From JBOFEH01 sp051650265 (lineage in GTDB: Bacteria; Bacillota; Clostridia; Lachnospirales; Cellulosilyticaceae), in assembly GCA_051650265.1 (NCBI GenBank), contig JBOFIR010000073.1, positions 1 to 49,944 on the forward strand: a DNA stretch of 49,944 nucleotides, written 5' to 3'. The translations under genes were made by a program, and so were the position numbers. The notes beneath the pieces are model-generated. The model was not told the DNA's origin, ran no database searches, and worked only from the letters and a program-made list of their open reading frames with translations. Within the stretch, counting starts at the first letter, position 1, and every line of letters begins with the position of its first letter. Shown here piece after piece: positions 23,872 to 32,562 of the stretch.

Positions 23872-24597
23872 CTAAGAATGATTTTCTAGCCTCTTGATAA
23901 AGTGTGTTCTAATCTCTTTGGCATGATCTAGATTGCCAGCAGGAATGGGGATGGTAAGAATATGAATGGGATCGTAAGGGGTGCCAGGGCTTCCATAGAT
24001 GAATTGCATTACATTTTGGGGACCCTCGATAATCTGTACAGTTTCAAGAATATATAAAGAGCGATTGAGCCCATAGAGTTCGCCGCAAAAATAGATGAAT
24101 TCTTCTGAGATGAGGGCTTCTACGGGGTGAGTGAGTTTGTTTTTGTAATAGATTTGTACACAAAGTGAGCAGGTCAGTGCTAAGACGATGATGAGGATGC
24201 CTAGGGTGATGCAAATTCTGAGATAAAGAGTTGGATTGGTTAAGATAAAACCAATAGCAATCAGTAATATAAGAAAAGTGGTCAGGATGATCATAGAGAA
24301 TGTACTGTGTTTTTCTTCTACCAAGGCGGTATGGATTGTCTTGAATTCAGAAGGGAGATAGGTCCAGTGAGCAAGGATCGGAAGCTGCTTGTTTTTGAGT
24401 AGAGAGATCGTTTTGATACGTAGATACGTTATATAGTAAGCTATAGCACCGATTACAACGAGTACACCGCCAAAGGCAAGTAACAAGGTATAGGTGGTAG
24501 AGCCAAAAGCATTAATCACTAAAGCGCTGATGAGTAGTAAGACGCCAAGAATGAGGCAAAGAAGTGCCATGAGCGATTTGAATTGAGGTTTGTTCAT
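23872..24597 (-). CDS. Uncharacterised membrane protein
   Basis: A 241-residue protein. Four hydrophobic segments lie at about 8-30, 36-58, 100-121 and 126-148, in two pairs separated by a cytoplasmic-looking stretch (LRIKTISLLKNKQLPILAHWTYLPSEFKTIHTALVEEKHSTF). A soluble C-terminal domain of about 90 residues ends with GSPGTPYDPIHILTIPIPAGNLDHAKEI. No catalytic motif recognised. ATG 24597 follows GGGGGAG. It is alone, convergent with the metal ATPase. Confidence 0.7.
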   Translation of the reverse strand: MNKPQFKSLMALLCLILGVLLLISALVINAFGSTTYTLLLAFGGVLVVIGAIAYYITYLRIKTISLLKNKQLPILAHWTYLPSEFKTIHTALVEEKHSTFSMIILTTFLILLIAIGFILTNPTLYLRICITLGILIIVLALTCSLCVQIYYKNKLTHPVEALISEEFIYFCGELYGLNRSLYILETVQIIEGPQNVMQFIYGSPGTPYDPIHILTIPIPAGNLDHAKEIRTHFIKRLENHS

Positions 24598-24733
24598 ACA
24601 TAACTCCCCCTTTTTTTTTACTAGAAAGTGTATATTACTAATTTATGACAGATAGGGGAATTTGGTTAGTATATGTTTAAAATTTCCTTGCGGACATATA
24701 CTAAGGACAAGAATGAGAGAAGGAGGTTTTAAA

Positions 24734-24886
24734 ATGGCTAAAAAGGGTATGAGTAGACCTGATGTGAGTGATCCTCATGGAACACAGAGCAATCACAAAG
24801 CACATTATGAAAAGAATAGTGTGAAACCTGTACCAGAGATTCAAGGTAAGGCGAAGACCGGCAACAAAAAAGCAGGCCCAATGTAA
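24734..24886 (+). CDS. Small basic protein, 50 residues
   Basis: A strong AAGGAGG seven bases before ATG 24734 supports translation. The protein is Lys/His/Gly-rich and polar throughout, with DPHGTQSNHKAHYEKN and VKPVPEIQGKAKTGNKK; no membrane or signal segment. The sequence pattern resembles small conserved clostridial proteins of unknown role, some of which I recall under the name CPC_1213 family, but this is from memory. It has its own terminator. Confidence 0.75.
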   Translation: MAKKGMSRPDVSDPHGTQSNHKAHYEKNSVKPVPEIQGKAKTGNKKAGPM

Positions 24887-24902
24887 TATAAACAAACAAA
24901 AG

Positions 24903-24936
24903 AAGGTGGATTTCAAGTAAGAAATGCCACCTTTTT
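24903..24936 (+). terminator. Intrinsic terminator after the 50-residue protein
   Basis: AAGGTGG (24903-24909) pairs with CCACCTT (24927-24933), and ATTTC/GAAAT extends the stem. A T-run follows. Confidence 0.75.
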
Positions 24937-25046
24937 TGTGTTTGTTATACACTTTTACTTGACGGCAGGCTAGGACATCTACTAGTATTATTATGAAGGA
25001 AATGTGTGTAAGACATAATTTCAATCAAAATGTAGGATACTAAAGG

Positions 25047-25189
25047 AGAGTGAGTTTATGGACGCAGGGCCGAGTTATGTCAGGTGCAACGATCAAATGA
25101 ATAAAGAAAGCAGGCTCACTCTTGATAATATGTGGAAGAAACTTACATAACTTCTAACATTCTCCGCAAATCATCAAGAGGAGTGGAGA
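25047..25189 (+). ncRNA. Structured 5' leader of corA, possible riboswitch or leader-peptide control element
   Basis: AGAGTGAG (25047-25054) and CTCACTCT (25115-25122) form an 8-bp stem enclosing 60 nt, an architecture like a riboswitch P1. Further on, TCTCC (25161-25165) can pair with GGAGA (25185-25189), which is part of the corA ribosome site. A switch between the two would control translation of corA. It does not match the M-box features I know. A short reading frame lies inside the element. Structure is seen; function is inferred. Confidence 0.5.
25058..25150 (+). CDS. Possible 30-residue leader peptide upstream of corA
   Basis: ATG 25058 is preceded by AAAGGAG at good spacing and opens a frame of 30 codons (start MDAGPSYVRCNDQ, end DNMWKKLT) ending at TAA 25150, 49 bases before corA. 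It overlaps the structured leader, whose closing stem lies over its ribosome site and codons 20-22. Short upstream frames control Mg2+ transporter genes in enterobacteria (mgtL, corL), so an attenuating role is possible. It could also be a chance frame in a riboswitch. Confidence 0.45.
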   Translation: MDAGPSYVRCNDQMNKESRLTLDNMWKKLT

Positions 25190-25199
25190 GGATGATTAG

Positions 25200-26129
25200 A
25201 TGAAGAAAATTTATAAGACAATTGAAGGTAAGCTCGAAAGATTAGAAAAATTTGAACCAGGTGCATGGATCAATGTGGTTAATCCAAGCCAAGAAGAAAT
25301 TCAAGCACTTGCAGCTGAGTTTAACATTGAAGCAAATCACATTAGTTCTGCTCTAGATGAAGAGGAACGTGCGCATATCGATACTGAAGATGATTACACA
25401 CTCATTATCGTGGACGTTCCAATCAAAGATGATAGTGCACAACATGAATATATTACAATCCCTCTTGAGATCATCATCGGAAAAGACTTTATGATGACGG
25501 TATGCCTCAAAGAGGTTGCACTGATTAATGACTTTATTACAGGAAGAGTGAAGACGTTTTATACTTTTAAGAAAACACGTTTTATTCTTCAGATTCTTTA
25601 TAAAAATGCCACTTACTTCTTACAGTACTTAAGATGCATTGATAAGCTGAGCAACAAAGTAGAGCAAGAACTTCATAAGTCTATGAAGAACAAAGAGCTT
25701 ATTCAGCTCCTTGCTTTAGAAAAGAGTTTGGTTTACTTTACGACAGCCCTTCGTTCAAACGAGGTGGTACTCGAGAAAATGATGCGTATGGAAGCAATCA
25801 AGCAGTACCCAGAAGATACTGAACTTCTTGAAGATGTTATCATCGAGAATAAGCAGGCCATCGAGATGGCAAATATCTATAGTAATATTCTAAGTGGGAC
25901 GATGGATGCCTTTGCATCAGTCATCTCTAATAACCTCAATATCGTGATGAAGACACTTACCTCAATTACGATTGTATTATCTATTCCAACTATGATCTCA
26001 AGTTTCTTTGGGATGAACGTACCACTACCACTTGCTGATAATAATATGGGGTATATCTATATCTTGGTTGCATCAGTGATTGGAATCATTGTGATGACAC
26101 TCCTAATGATTCGTAAGAAATTATTCTAG
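25200..26129 (+). CDS. corA: CorA family Mg2+/Co2+ transporter
   Basis: A 309-residue divalent-cation channel. Large cytoplasmic N-terminal domain (PGAWINVVNPSQEEIQALAAEFNI near 21), long helices, and two C-terminal membrane helices. The hallmark GMN (FFGMNVPLPL) sits at residues 271-273. The short periplasmic loop is LADNNMGY, and the tail is basic (RKKLF). The protein should work as a pentamer in the membrane. Ribosome site GGAGAGG lies eight bases before ATG 25200 and is a target for pairing by the leader. Confidence 0.95.
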   Translation: MKKIYKTIEGKLERLEKFEPGAWINVVNPSQEEIQALAAEFNIEANHISSALDEEERAHIDTEDDYTLIIVDVPIKDDSAQHEYITIPLEIIIGKDFMMTVCLKEVALINDFITGRVKTFYTFKKTRFILQILYKNATYFLQYLRCIDKLSNKVEQELHKSMKNKELIQLLALEKSLVYFTTALRSNEVVLEKMMRMEAIKQYPEDTELLEDVIIENKQAIEMANIYSNILSGTMDAFASVISNNLNIVMKTLTSITIVLSIPTMISSFFGMNVPLPLADNNMGYIYILVASVIGIIVMTLLMIRKKLF

Positions 26130-26135
26130 AATTCA

Positions 26136-26167
26136 AGGCAATACCCAGCAGGGTGTTGCCCTTTTTT
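26136..26167 (+). terminator. Intrinsic terminator after corA
   Basis: GGCAA-T-ACCC pairs with GGGT-G-TTGCC with an AGCA loop, followed by CTTTTTT. It starts six bases past the corA stop. Confidence 0.8.
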
Positions 26168-26196
26168 ATGTATCCAGGAAGTTTGGGGACATGCTC

Positions 26197-26223
26197 TAAG
26201 GATTTGCTTAAAAGTTCCGATAA
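26197..26223 (+). promoter_or_regulatory. Sigma-D (sigma-28)-like promoter for the HD-GYP pair
   Basis: TAAG (26197-26200), 15 bases, TCCGATAA (26216-26223) match the motility sigma consensus TAAA-N15-GCCGATAT at 9 of 12 positions. It lies 43 bases before the GTG start. This would place the HD-GYP genes in the motility regulon. Confidence 0.5.
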
Positions 26224-26265
26224 TTTTAAAGGATAGATTTAACGTATTTGGGAAGGGGGTACAAA

Positions 26266-27306
26266 GTGAAAGAAAAGAAAGTTCTGTATGGGCAGTGTAA
26301 GGCTGGTGATATACTGAGTCGACATATTGTCAATAGTGCGAATGGTGTCATTCTATGTAAAAAAGGAAAGGCACTATCAGAAGATACAATTGAATGGCTC
26401 AAAAATTTTATTCATTCAGATATTTATGTAGTAGGTGACGGATGGAGTAAAGTATGGCATCTTGACGAAGAACATGTAAAGAATTATCAGCAGCAAAAAT
26501 ATCGTGTGAAGGATGCACTAGAAAGCTTTAGATTTTCCGAGGCCATTAATTATGGTGCAATTCAAGAAGTCTGCCGGCAATTTGGTGATGTATTTGGGCA
26601 GGATCATAGCGCCATTATGGGATGTGTCAATATGGTGCGTTCGGTGGATGAATATACCTATACACATAGTCTTAATGTGGGGATGCTAGCAGTAGTGGTT
26701 GGTAAGTGGCTCAAGCTCCCAGAAGAAGCTTTGAAGGATCTAATGATGGCTGGGTTACTCCACGATATTGGGAAGTATCGTGTGCCAGATAAGATTCTCA
26801 ACAAAAGAGGAGAGCTCACGCCAGCAGAAAAATTGGTGATGCGTAGACATGTAAATTATGGTTATGATCGCATCAAAGAATTGCCTGGAGTATCTGAAGG
26901 AGTGAAATTAGCAGTACTTTCCCACCATGAAAGAAATGATGGGAAGGGTTATCCAAGACAACTGATCGGGGAGGAAATTCCTCTTTATGGGAAGATCCTA
27001 GCAGTTGTGGATGTCTATGATGCCATGATTTCTGAGCGGGTTTATAAGCAAAGGGAAACACCTTTTGAAGTAATGGGCTATATGATGAGGGAAGAATTAG
27101 GTAGGCTTGATCCAGAGATTCTACTCACATTTCTAACCAATATTGCAAATTATTACATAGGTGTAGAGGTTCTCCTGAGTACAGGAGAACAGGCGAAGGT
27201 AGTGTTTTTGCCGCAAAACTGTATTTATAGACCTATAGTTAAAGTAGATGAAAACTACATCGACCTAAGTCAAGAAAATGATATAAGGATTGTAGATATT
27301 CTATAG
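26266..27306 (+). CDS. HD-GYP domain protein, putative c-di-GMP phosphodiesterase (copy 1)
   Basis: A 346-residue protein. An N-terminal domain of about 120 residues (AGDILSRHIVNSANGVILCKKGKALSEDTIEWLK) precedes the HD-GYP domain: TYTHSLNVGMLAV, HDIGKYRVPDKILNKRGELTPAE at residue 166, HHERNDGKGYP at 220 and KILAVVDVYDAMISERVYK. Metal-binding His/Asp residues and the GYP-type motif are present, so c-di-GMP hydrolysis is likely. GTG 26266 is the start: GGAAGGGGG lies upstream, and the paralogue's start aligns to it. A second, similar gene follows after 39 bases. Confidence 0.92.
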   Translation: MKEKKVLYGQCKAGDILSRHIVNSANGVILCKKGKALSEDTIEWLKNFIHSDIYVVGDGWSKVWHLDEEHVKNYQQQKYRVKDALESFRFSEAINYGAIQEVCRQFGDVFGQDHSAIMGCVNMVRSVDEYTYTHSLNVGMLAVVVGKWLKLPEEALKDLMMAGLLHDIGKYRVPDKILNKRGELTPAEKLVMRRHVNYGYDRIKELPGVSEGVKLAVLSHHERNDGKGYPRQLIGEEIPLYGKILAVVDVYDAMISERVYKQRETPFEVMGYMMREELGRLDPEILLTFLTNIANYYIGVEVLLSTGEQAKVVFLPQNCIYRPIVKVDENYIDLSQENDIRIVDIL

Positions 27307-27345
27307 TTAAGTAAGTGTAATAAGAGTGGGGAAGGTGTGAGAAGG

Positions 27346-28383
27346 ATGAAAGACATACGTAAACATTATAATGAGTGTCAGATTGGAGAAATTATCACAA
27401 GAGATGTTGTGGATTTTACCACAGGTGTTGTATTGTGCAAAAAAGGCCATATTCTTACAGAGGAGAGTCTAAGATGGCTTGAAAAGTTTCAGGTCTCAGA
27501 AGTGTATATACAAAAAGATGAGTGGAGTAAGGTATGGAATATTAACCAAGTGCACACAACAGCTTATCGTACAAATTTGATGAAACTCAGAAATCTTTTG
27601 GAGGAGAGCCGTGTCAAAGGGATAGTACCTTATAAAGATCTTGAGCAGATCTCAGAAAACTTCTTTGAGATGCTCAGTGATAATAGTACAATCATGGGCT
27701 GTGTGAATATGTTTAAAGAGGTAGGGAACTATACCTATGCCCATAGCTTAAATGTTGCAATGCTTGCGGTGCTTATTGGAAAATGGATTGATTTGGAAGA
27801 AGAGCAGCTCCATGAACTTTTTTGTGCAGGGTTACTTCATGATATCGGTAAGTTTGGTATTCCAGAGAAAATTCTGCATAAGCGGGGTAAAATGACAAGT
27901 TATGAGCTTAAAGTTGTCAGAGCACATGCACAAATAGGATACCAACAAATCAAGAGCATGATTGGTATTAGTGATGCAATTAAAGAAGGCGTATGGACTC
28001 ATCATGAACGCGCAGATGGAAGAGGGTATCCTCGGGGGCTAAAGGGAGACCAGATTCATCTATATGGAAAGATATTAGGGGTAGCTGATGTCTATGATGC
28101 AATGATATCGGAACGGGTATACAAGAAGAAGGAGACACCGTTCCATGTAATGGAGCATCTGATGACGGATGAACTCGATAAGCTTGATCCACATATCTTG
28201 ATGACGTTTTTGAGTCACATTGCAGACTACTATGTGGGAGTCAATGTGAAGCTTAGTACACAAGAGGATGCAGAGGTGATCTTTATTCCAAATCAATGTA
28301 TTTATAGGCCAGTAGTAAAAGTGGGAGAGGCGTATGTTGATTTGGGGCAAAGACGAGATATTAAGATTATTGATATTTTGTAA
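27346..28383 (+). CDS. HD-GYP domain protein, putative c-di-GMP phosphodiesterase (copy 2)
   Basis: A 345-residue paralogue of the gene just upstream, similar along its whole length (both with an ILCKKG-type segment near residue 25, MGCVNM before the HD region and IIDIL or IVDIL at the end). HD-GYP motifs intact: HDIGKFGIPEKILHKRGKMTSYE and HHERADGRGYP. ATG 27346 aligns with the paralogue's start, with GGGGAAGG about 10 bases upstream; a GTG at 27337 is the alternative. The two probably arose by tandem duplication and are co-transcribed from the sigma-D-like promoter. Confidence 0.92.
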   Translation: MKDIRKHYNECQIGEIITRDVVDFTTGVVLCKKGHILTEESLRWLEKFQVSEVYIQKDEWSKVWNINQVHTTAYRTNLMKLRNLLEESRVKGIVPYKDLEQISENFFEMLSDNSTIMGCVNMFKEVGNYTYAHSLNVAMLAVLIGKWIDLEEEQLHELFCAGLLHDIGKFGIPEKILHKRGKMTSYELKVVRAHAQIGYQQIKSMIGISDAIKEGVWTHHERADGRGYPRGLKGDQIHLYGKILGVADVYDAMISERVYKKKETPFHVMEHLMTDELDKLDPHILMTFLSHIADYYVGVNVKLSTQEDAEVIFIPNQCIYRPVVKVGEAYVDLGQRRDIKIIDIL

Positions 28384-28424
28384 CACAAAAAAGGCTATTG
28401 CAATTGCAATAGCCTTTTTTGTGT
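28383..28424. terminator. Bidirectional terminator, perfect 42-bp palindrome
   Basis: The sequence from ACACAAAAAAGGC to its mirror is a perfect 21-bp arm palindrome with no loop apart from the centre. It separates the convergent HD-GYP and ileS genes, whose stops are at 28383 and 28430. Confidence 0.85.
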
Positions 28425-28429
28425 GGGTA

Positions 28430-31400
28430 TTAAGCACGTTTGACAGTAAGTGTCACGTCTTCCCCGTTTACTTTCCAAGATTTTTCATAGCCATTTTCAA
28501 GTGAACCAGCTACAACATCGTTGGCAAGAACGTTCGATTGGATTTCATCTGCATTACGTGCAATGATTTCTGCAATCTTAGCGTTATCTTTGTAAGCAAC
28601 AACGATATGGTCTTCCACTTGGAAGTCAGCTTCTTTTCTCATTGTTTGGATCTTAGAGATGATCTCACGTACGAAACCTTCTTCGATGAGTGCATCTGTT
28701 AAGTGTGTATCAAGTACAACTGTGAAGCCACCTTCACTTTGTGCTGCAAAACCTTCTTTTTGAGCTGTAGAGATCAGAAGATCTTCTTTTGTCAGTTCAA
28801 TTGTTTCAGCATCCAGTGCGAGTTTGAGAACACCTGTTGTATTAAGTTCATCCATTGCTCTTGAACCATCAAGTTCTGTAAGGGCAGTACGGATCGCATT
28901 AAGCACTTTACCATATTTTGGTCCGAGTGTACGCATTTGAGGTTTGAATGTGTAAGAGATGAAGTCAGATGCATCATCTGTGAAATCAACGTCTTTAACA
29001 TTAAGCTCTTCAGCAATGATTGCGTTGAAGGCTGCTGGGAGTACTTCTGTAGCGCCAATATGCATCTTGCCGATTGGTTGACGGTTTTTGATGTTCGCTT
29101 CACTACGACATGCACGTCCAAGAACAACAATTTTAAGGACATCATCCATGTGTTTCTCAAGGTCAGCATCCATCATTGCTGCATCAGCAACTGGGAAGTC
29201 ACAAAGGTGGATACTCATAGGTGCTGTCTCATCTACAGATCTTACGATGTTTTGGTAGATTTCTTCTGCCATAAATGGTACGAATGGTGCAGAAAGTTTT
29301 GCAAGTGTGCTAAGAACTGTGTGAAGTGTCATGTAAGCATTCACTTTATCTTGTGGCATATCACTTTGCCAGAATCTCTCGCGGCTACGACGTACGTACC
29401 AGTTAGAGATATCATCGATAAATTCTTGCATTGCACGAGAAGCTTCGAAGATACGGTAGTTTTCAAGGTGCTCATCTACCACTTTTGTAAGGGTATTGAG
29501 TTTTGAAAGTGCCCACTTATCCATCATACCAAGTGTCGCGTAGTCTAATGTATATTGTGTTGGATCGAAGTTATCGATATTTGCATAAAGTACATAGAAC
29601 GCATAAGTATTCCAGAATGTACCCATGAATTTACGTTGTGCTTCACTTACGTTTTCTGAACCGAAGCGGCTTGGTAACCATGGTGCACTTGCAGAGTAGA
29701 AGTACCAACGTACAGCGTCAGCACCTTGTGCATCAAGTACGCTCCATGGATCCACAACGTTACCTTTATGTTTACTCATTTTGAGACCGTCTTTGTCACA
29801 TACGTGGCCAAGAACGATAACGTTTTTGTATGGTGCACGATCAAAGATAAGTGTAGAGATCGCCATCAGTGTATAGAACCATCCACGTGTTTGGTCAACA
29901 GCTTCTGAGATGAAATCTGCAGGGTAGTTTTGATCGAAGATTTCTTTGTTTTCAAATGGGTAGTGAAGTTGTGCAAATGGCATTGATCCACTATCATACC
30001 AGCAGTCAATAACGTCTTCAACACGCTTCATTTGTTTGCTACACACTGGACAGTTGAGGTGAACAGCGTCGATGTATGGTTTGTGAAGTTCGATATCGTC
30101 TGGGCAGTCAGGACTCATAGACTTGAGTTCTTCGATGCTGCCGATGAGGTGCTTGTGGCCACATTCACATTCCCAGATTGGAAGTGGTGTTCCCCAGTAA
30201 CGTGAACGAGAAAGACCCCAGTCAATAACACCCTCAAGGAAGTTACCAAAACGTCCTTCACCGATTGCTGGTGGAAGCCAGTTTACTGTGTTGTTGTTTT
30301 TAACAAGTGCATCACGTACTTTTGACATAGAGATGAACCATGTGTCGCGTGCGTAGTAAAGAAGTGGTGTATCACATCTCCAACAGTGTGGGTAACTGTG
30401 CTCGTATGGCATAGATTTGAAAAGCTTATTGTTTTCTTCTAACCATTTGAGGATGTGTTTGTCAGCATCCTTTACGAAGATATCTTGCCAGTCAGCGACT
30501 TCTTTTGTGAAGTATCCTTGCTCATTTACAAGCTGTACGAATGGCAGGTCGTTTTCACGGCCAATACGTGCATCATCTTCACCAAAAGCAGGTGCGATAT
30601 GAACGATTCCTGTACCGTCAGACATTGTTACATAGTTGTCTGCAACCACGAAGTAAGCTTTTTTATCTGGTGAAACAAAGTCAAAGAGTGGTTCATAGCT
30701 CATACCACAAAGGTCTGTGCCTTTTGTAGTTGCAACAACTGTTGCTTCATCTTCGCCGAATACGCTAGCAACGAGTGCTTCAGCTAAGATGTATTTTGTA
30801 CCAGCTACTTCTACAGTTACGTAGTTTTCTTCTGGATTCACACAAAGTGCTACGTTTGATGGAAGTGTCCAAGGTGTTGTTGTCCAAGCGAGAAGGTAAG
30901 TATTTTCTTCTCCTACTACTTTGAATTTTGCAATAGCTGTTGCATCTTTGATATCTTTGTACCCTTGAGCAACTTCGTGAGATGAAAGAGAAGTCCCACA
31001 TCTTGGGCAGTAAGGAACGATCTTATGACCTTTGTAGATCAGATCTTTGTCCCAGATCTGGCGAAGAGACCACCATACAGATTCGATATAGTTGTTGTGA
31101 TAAGTAACATATGGATTTTCCATATCTACCCAATAACCAACGCGGTCACTCATTTTTTCCCATTCGCTTTGGTATTTCCAAACACTTTCTTTACATTTTG
31201 TAATGAAGTCTTCCACACCGTATTCTTCGATTTGTGGCTTACCGCTGATGCCAAGTACTTTTTCTACCTCAAGCTCAACTGGAAGACCGTGAGTATCCCA
31301 ACCAGCTTTACGAAGTACTTTGTAACCCTTCATAGTTTTGTAACGAGGGATTAAGTCTTTGATAACGCGTGTAAGGATGTGTCCGATATGTGGCTTACCA

Positions 31401-31552
31401 TTTGCTGTTGGTGGGCCATCATAGAATGTGAAAGTTTCAGAACCTTCACGAGAGTTGATTGATTCTTCAAATACATTGTTTGCTTTCCAAAACTCGAGGA
31501 CTGCAAGCTCGCGATCCACGAAGTTCAGGTTGGTGTCTACTTTTTTGTACAT
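28430..31552 (-). CDS. ileS: Isoleucyl-tRNA synthetase
   Basis: A 1040-residue class I synthetase charging tRNA-Ile, with editing domain. HIGH motif at residues 55-58 (PTANGKPHIGHILTR), WTTTPWTLPSN editing element near 240, KMSKHKG near 591 and a long C-terminal anticodon-binding region. The length and the GHILTRVIKDLIPRYKTMKGY segment are those of the type 2, eukaryote-like IleS, a form often less sensitive to mupirocin. ATG 31552 with AGGAGG upstream is chosen; the frame extends upstream into the T-box. Expression is controlled by a tRNA-Ile T-box. Confidence 0.98.
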   Translation of the reverse strand: MYKKVDTNLNFVDRELAVLEFWKANNVFEESINSREGSETFTFYDGPPTANGKPHIGHILTRVIKDLIPRYKTMKGYKVLRKAGWDTHGLPVELEVEKVLGISGKPQIEEYGVEDFITKCKESVWKYQSEWEKMSDRVGYWVDMENPYVTYHNNYIESVWWSLRQIWDKDLIYKGHKIVPYCPRCGTSLSSHEVAQGYKDIKDATAIAKFKVVGEENTYLLAWTTTPWTLPSNVALCVNPEENYVTVEVAGTKYILAEALVASVFGEDEATVVATTKGTDLCGMSYEPLFDFVSPDKKAYFVVADNYVTMSDGTGIVHIAPAFGEDDARIGRENDLPFVQLVNEQGYFTKEVADWQDIFVKDADKHILKWLEENNKLFKSMPYEHSYPHCWRCDTPLLYYARDTWFISMSKVRDALVKNNNTVNWLPPAIGEGRFGNFLEGVIDWGLSRSRYWGTPLPIWECECGHKHLIGSIEELKSMSPDCPDDIELHKPYIDAVHLNCPVCSKQMKRVEDVIDCWYDSGSMPFAQLHYPFENKEIFDQNYPADFISEAVDQTRGWFYTLMAISTLIFDRAPYKNVIVLGHVCDKDGLKMSKHKGNVVDPWSVLDAQGADAVRWYFYSASAPWLPSRFGSENVSEAQRKFMGTFWNTYAFYVLYANIDNFDPTQYTLDYATLGMMDKWALSKLNTLTKVVDEHLENYRIFEASRAMQEFIDDISNWYVRRSRERFWQSDMPQDKVNAYMTLHTVLSTLAKLSAPFVPFMAEEIYQNIVRSVDETAPMSIHLCDFPVADAAMMDADLEKHMDDVLKIVVLGRACRSEANIKNRQPIGKMHIGATEVLPAAFNAIIAEELNVKDVDFTDDASDFISYTFKPQMRTLGPKYGKVLNAIRTALTELDGSRAMDELNTTGVLKLALDAETIELTKEDLLISTAQKEGFAAQSEGGFTVVLDTHLTDALIEEGFVREIISKIQTMRKEADFQVEDHIVVAYKDNAKIAEIIARNADEIQSNVLANDVVAGSLENGYEKSWKVNGEDVTLTVKRA

Positions 31553-31594
31553 AGTCAACCTCCTAAAATTTTTATAATTACCTAAATTTGGGTA

Positions 31595-31860
31595 TAAAAA
31601 AAGCCCCTTCATCCTCCAAAAACAGGACGAAAGAACATACTTAACCTCATCTTCCGCGGTACCACCTGATTTGCCTCTACAAAAATAGAAGCCGCTCGTT
31701 ATACCTTTCCTTTGGTAACGGGGGGAAGTAACCCGTCAGAGCCTACTTGTATTTCGGTCTGCCACTCCGAGGTGATTTTTCGTAAAGTATAGCCTATGGG
31801 CTCCCACCAACCCCACTCGCTGTAAAAGCATTTACAATCCTACTTTTCCTCTTCATCGTG
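31595..31860 (-). promoter_or_regulatory. T-box leader of ileS, Ile specifier
   Basis: On the minus strand, the antiterminator T-box sequence AGGTGGTACCGCGG (31667 down to 31654) is followed by a terminator, TCGTCCT loop AGGATGA with a T-run (31631 to 31595). The candidate specifier in stem I is ATC (31776 to 31774), the Ile codon, in the context AAATCACC. Uncharged tRNA-Ile pairing would allow read-through. This element fills most of the 453-base gap 31553-32005, with the divergent lipoprotein promoter in the rest. Confidence 0.95.
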
Positions 31861-31870
31861 TTTTGATATG

Positions 31871-31900
31871 ATATTACATAGCATTTATTATAAAAGTAAA
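31871..31900 (-). promoter_or_regulatory. Promoter of the ileS T-box transcript
   Basis: On the minus strand TTTACT (31900 to 31895), an 18-base spacer and TAATAT (31876 to 31871) end 11 bases before the first stem of the T-box. Confidence 0.4.
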
Positions 31901-32005
31901 CCACGTAGTTGTAAAGACCCAATATAATATGATAATATTATGGATATTCTATAAGATAAGATAGGCTTACAAAAAGCAAAAATAGAGTCTAAGAGGAGAG
32001 AAAAG

Positions 32006-32404
32006 ATGAAAAAACTCGCTTTATTAATGATGGTAGTACTTTCAATGGTTACATTTACAGGATGTTTTGGACCACCACCAGCCAATGCCATGACAGTATC
32101 AGAAGAAAAAGTTTGGCCAGTAGAGCTTCCAAATTCAGTGCCAAAAGTAGATGTTGCTAAGATTGCAAAAGTGACAACACTTAAGAACTCTACATTAATT
32201 GAAGTATCAGAGATCACAGAAGCAGACTACAAGGCATATGTGGAAGAAGTAACAAAAGCTGGATGGGAAGTTGCTTTTGAATCTGCACCAGGATCAGCTA
32301 TTTATAAAAATGGTGAGGCAAGACTTGATGTCACACGTACAGAAGATGGTAAGATGCTTGTTGATTACTCAAAAAGCATGACAGCAGTAGCACCAGAAAA
32401 ATAA
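32006..32404 (+). CDS. Small lipoprotein
   Basis: A 132-residue predicted lipoprotein. Signal peptide MKKLALLMMVVLSMVTFTGC with lipobox FTGC at residue 20, then a Pro-rich linker and a compact alpha/beta domain. The IEVSEITEADYKAYVEEVTKAGWEV segment resembles small secreted proteins that share a helix-strand repeat, but no family can be named with confidence. RBS GAGGAGAG. Monocistronic with its own terminator. Confidence 0.75.
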   Translation: MKKLALLMMVVLSMVTFTGCFGPPPANAMTVSEEKVWPVELPNSVPKVDVAKIAKVTTLKNSTLIEVSEITEADYKAYVEEVTKAGWEVAFESAPGSAIYKNGEARLDVTRTEDGKMLVDYSKSMTAVAPEK

Positions 32405-32442
32405 GAGATCACCATTGACCTAAAGGTTAAAGTGATAACAAG

Positions 32443-32468
32443 AGCTATCCTTCGGGGTAGCTTTTTTA
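32443..32468 (+). terminator. Intrinsic terminator after the lipoprotein gene
   Basis: AGCTATCC and GGGTAGCT pair around a TTCG tetraloop, followed by six T residues. Confidence 0.85.
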
Positions 32469-32562
32469 TATGGCAGACAAAGAATTCATAAGATTTACAC
32501 ATATTTTATCTAACCTATAGGCATATAAATGTAAGAGATTATATTTAAAAAGGATGGGTGGT

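Noticed and set aside
25030..25130. M-box or GEMM riboswitch upstream of corA
   Set aside because: Only short fragments resemble the consensus sequences. The required loops and paired elements could not be placed, so it is reported as an unclassified leader.
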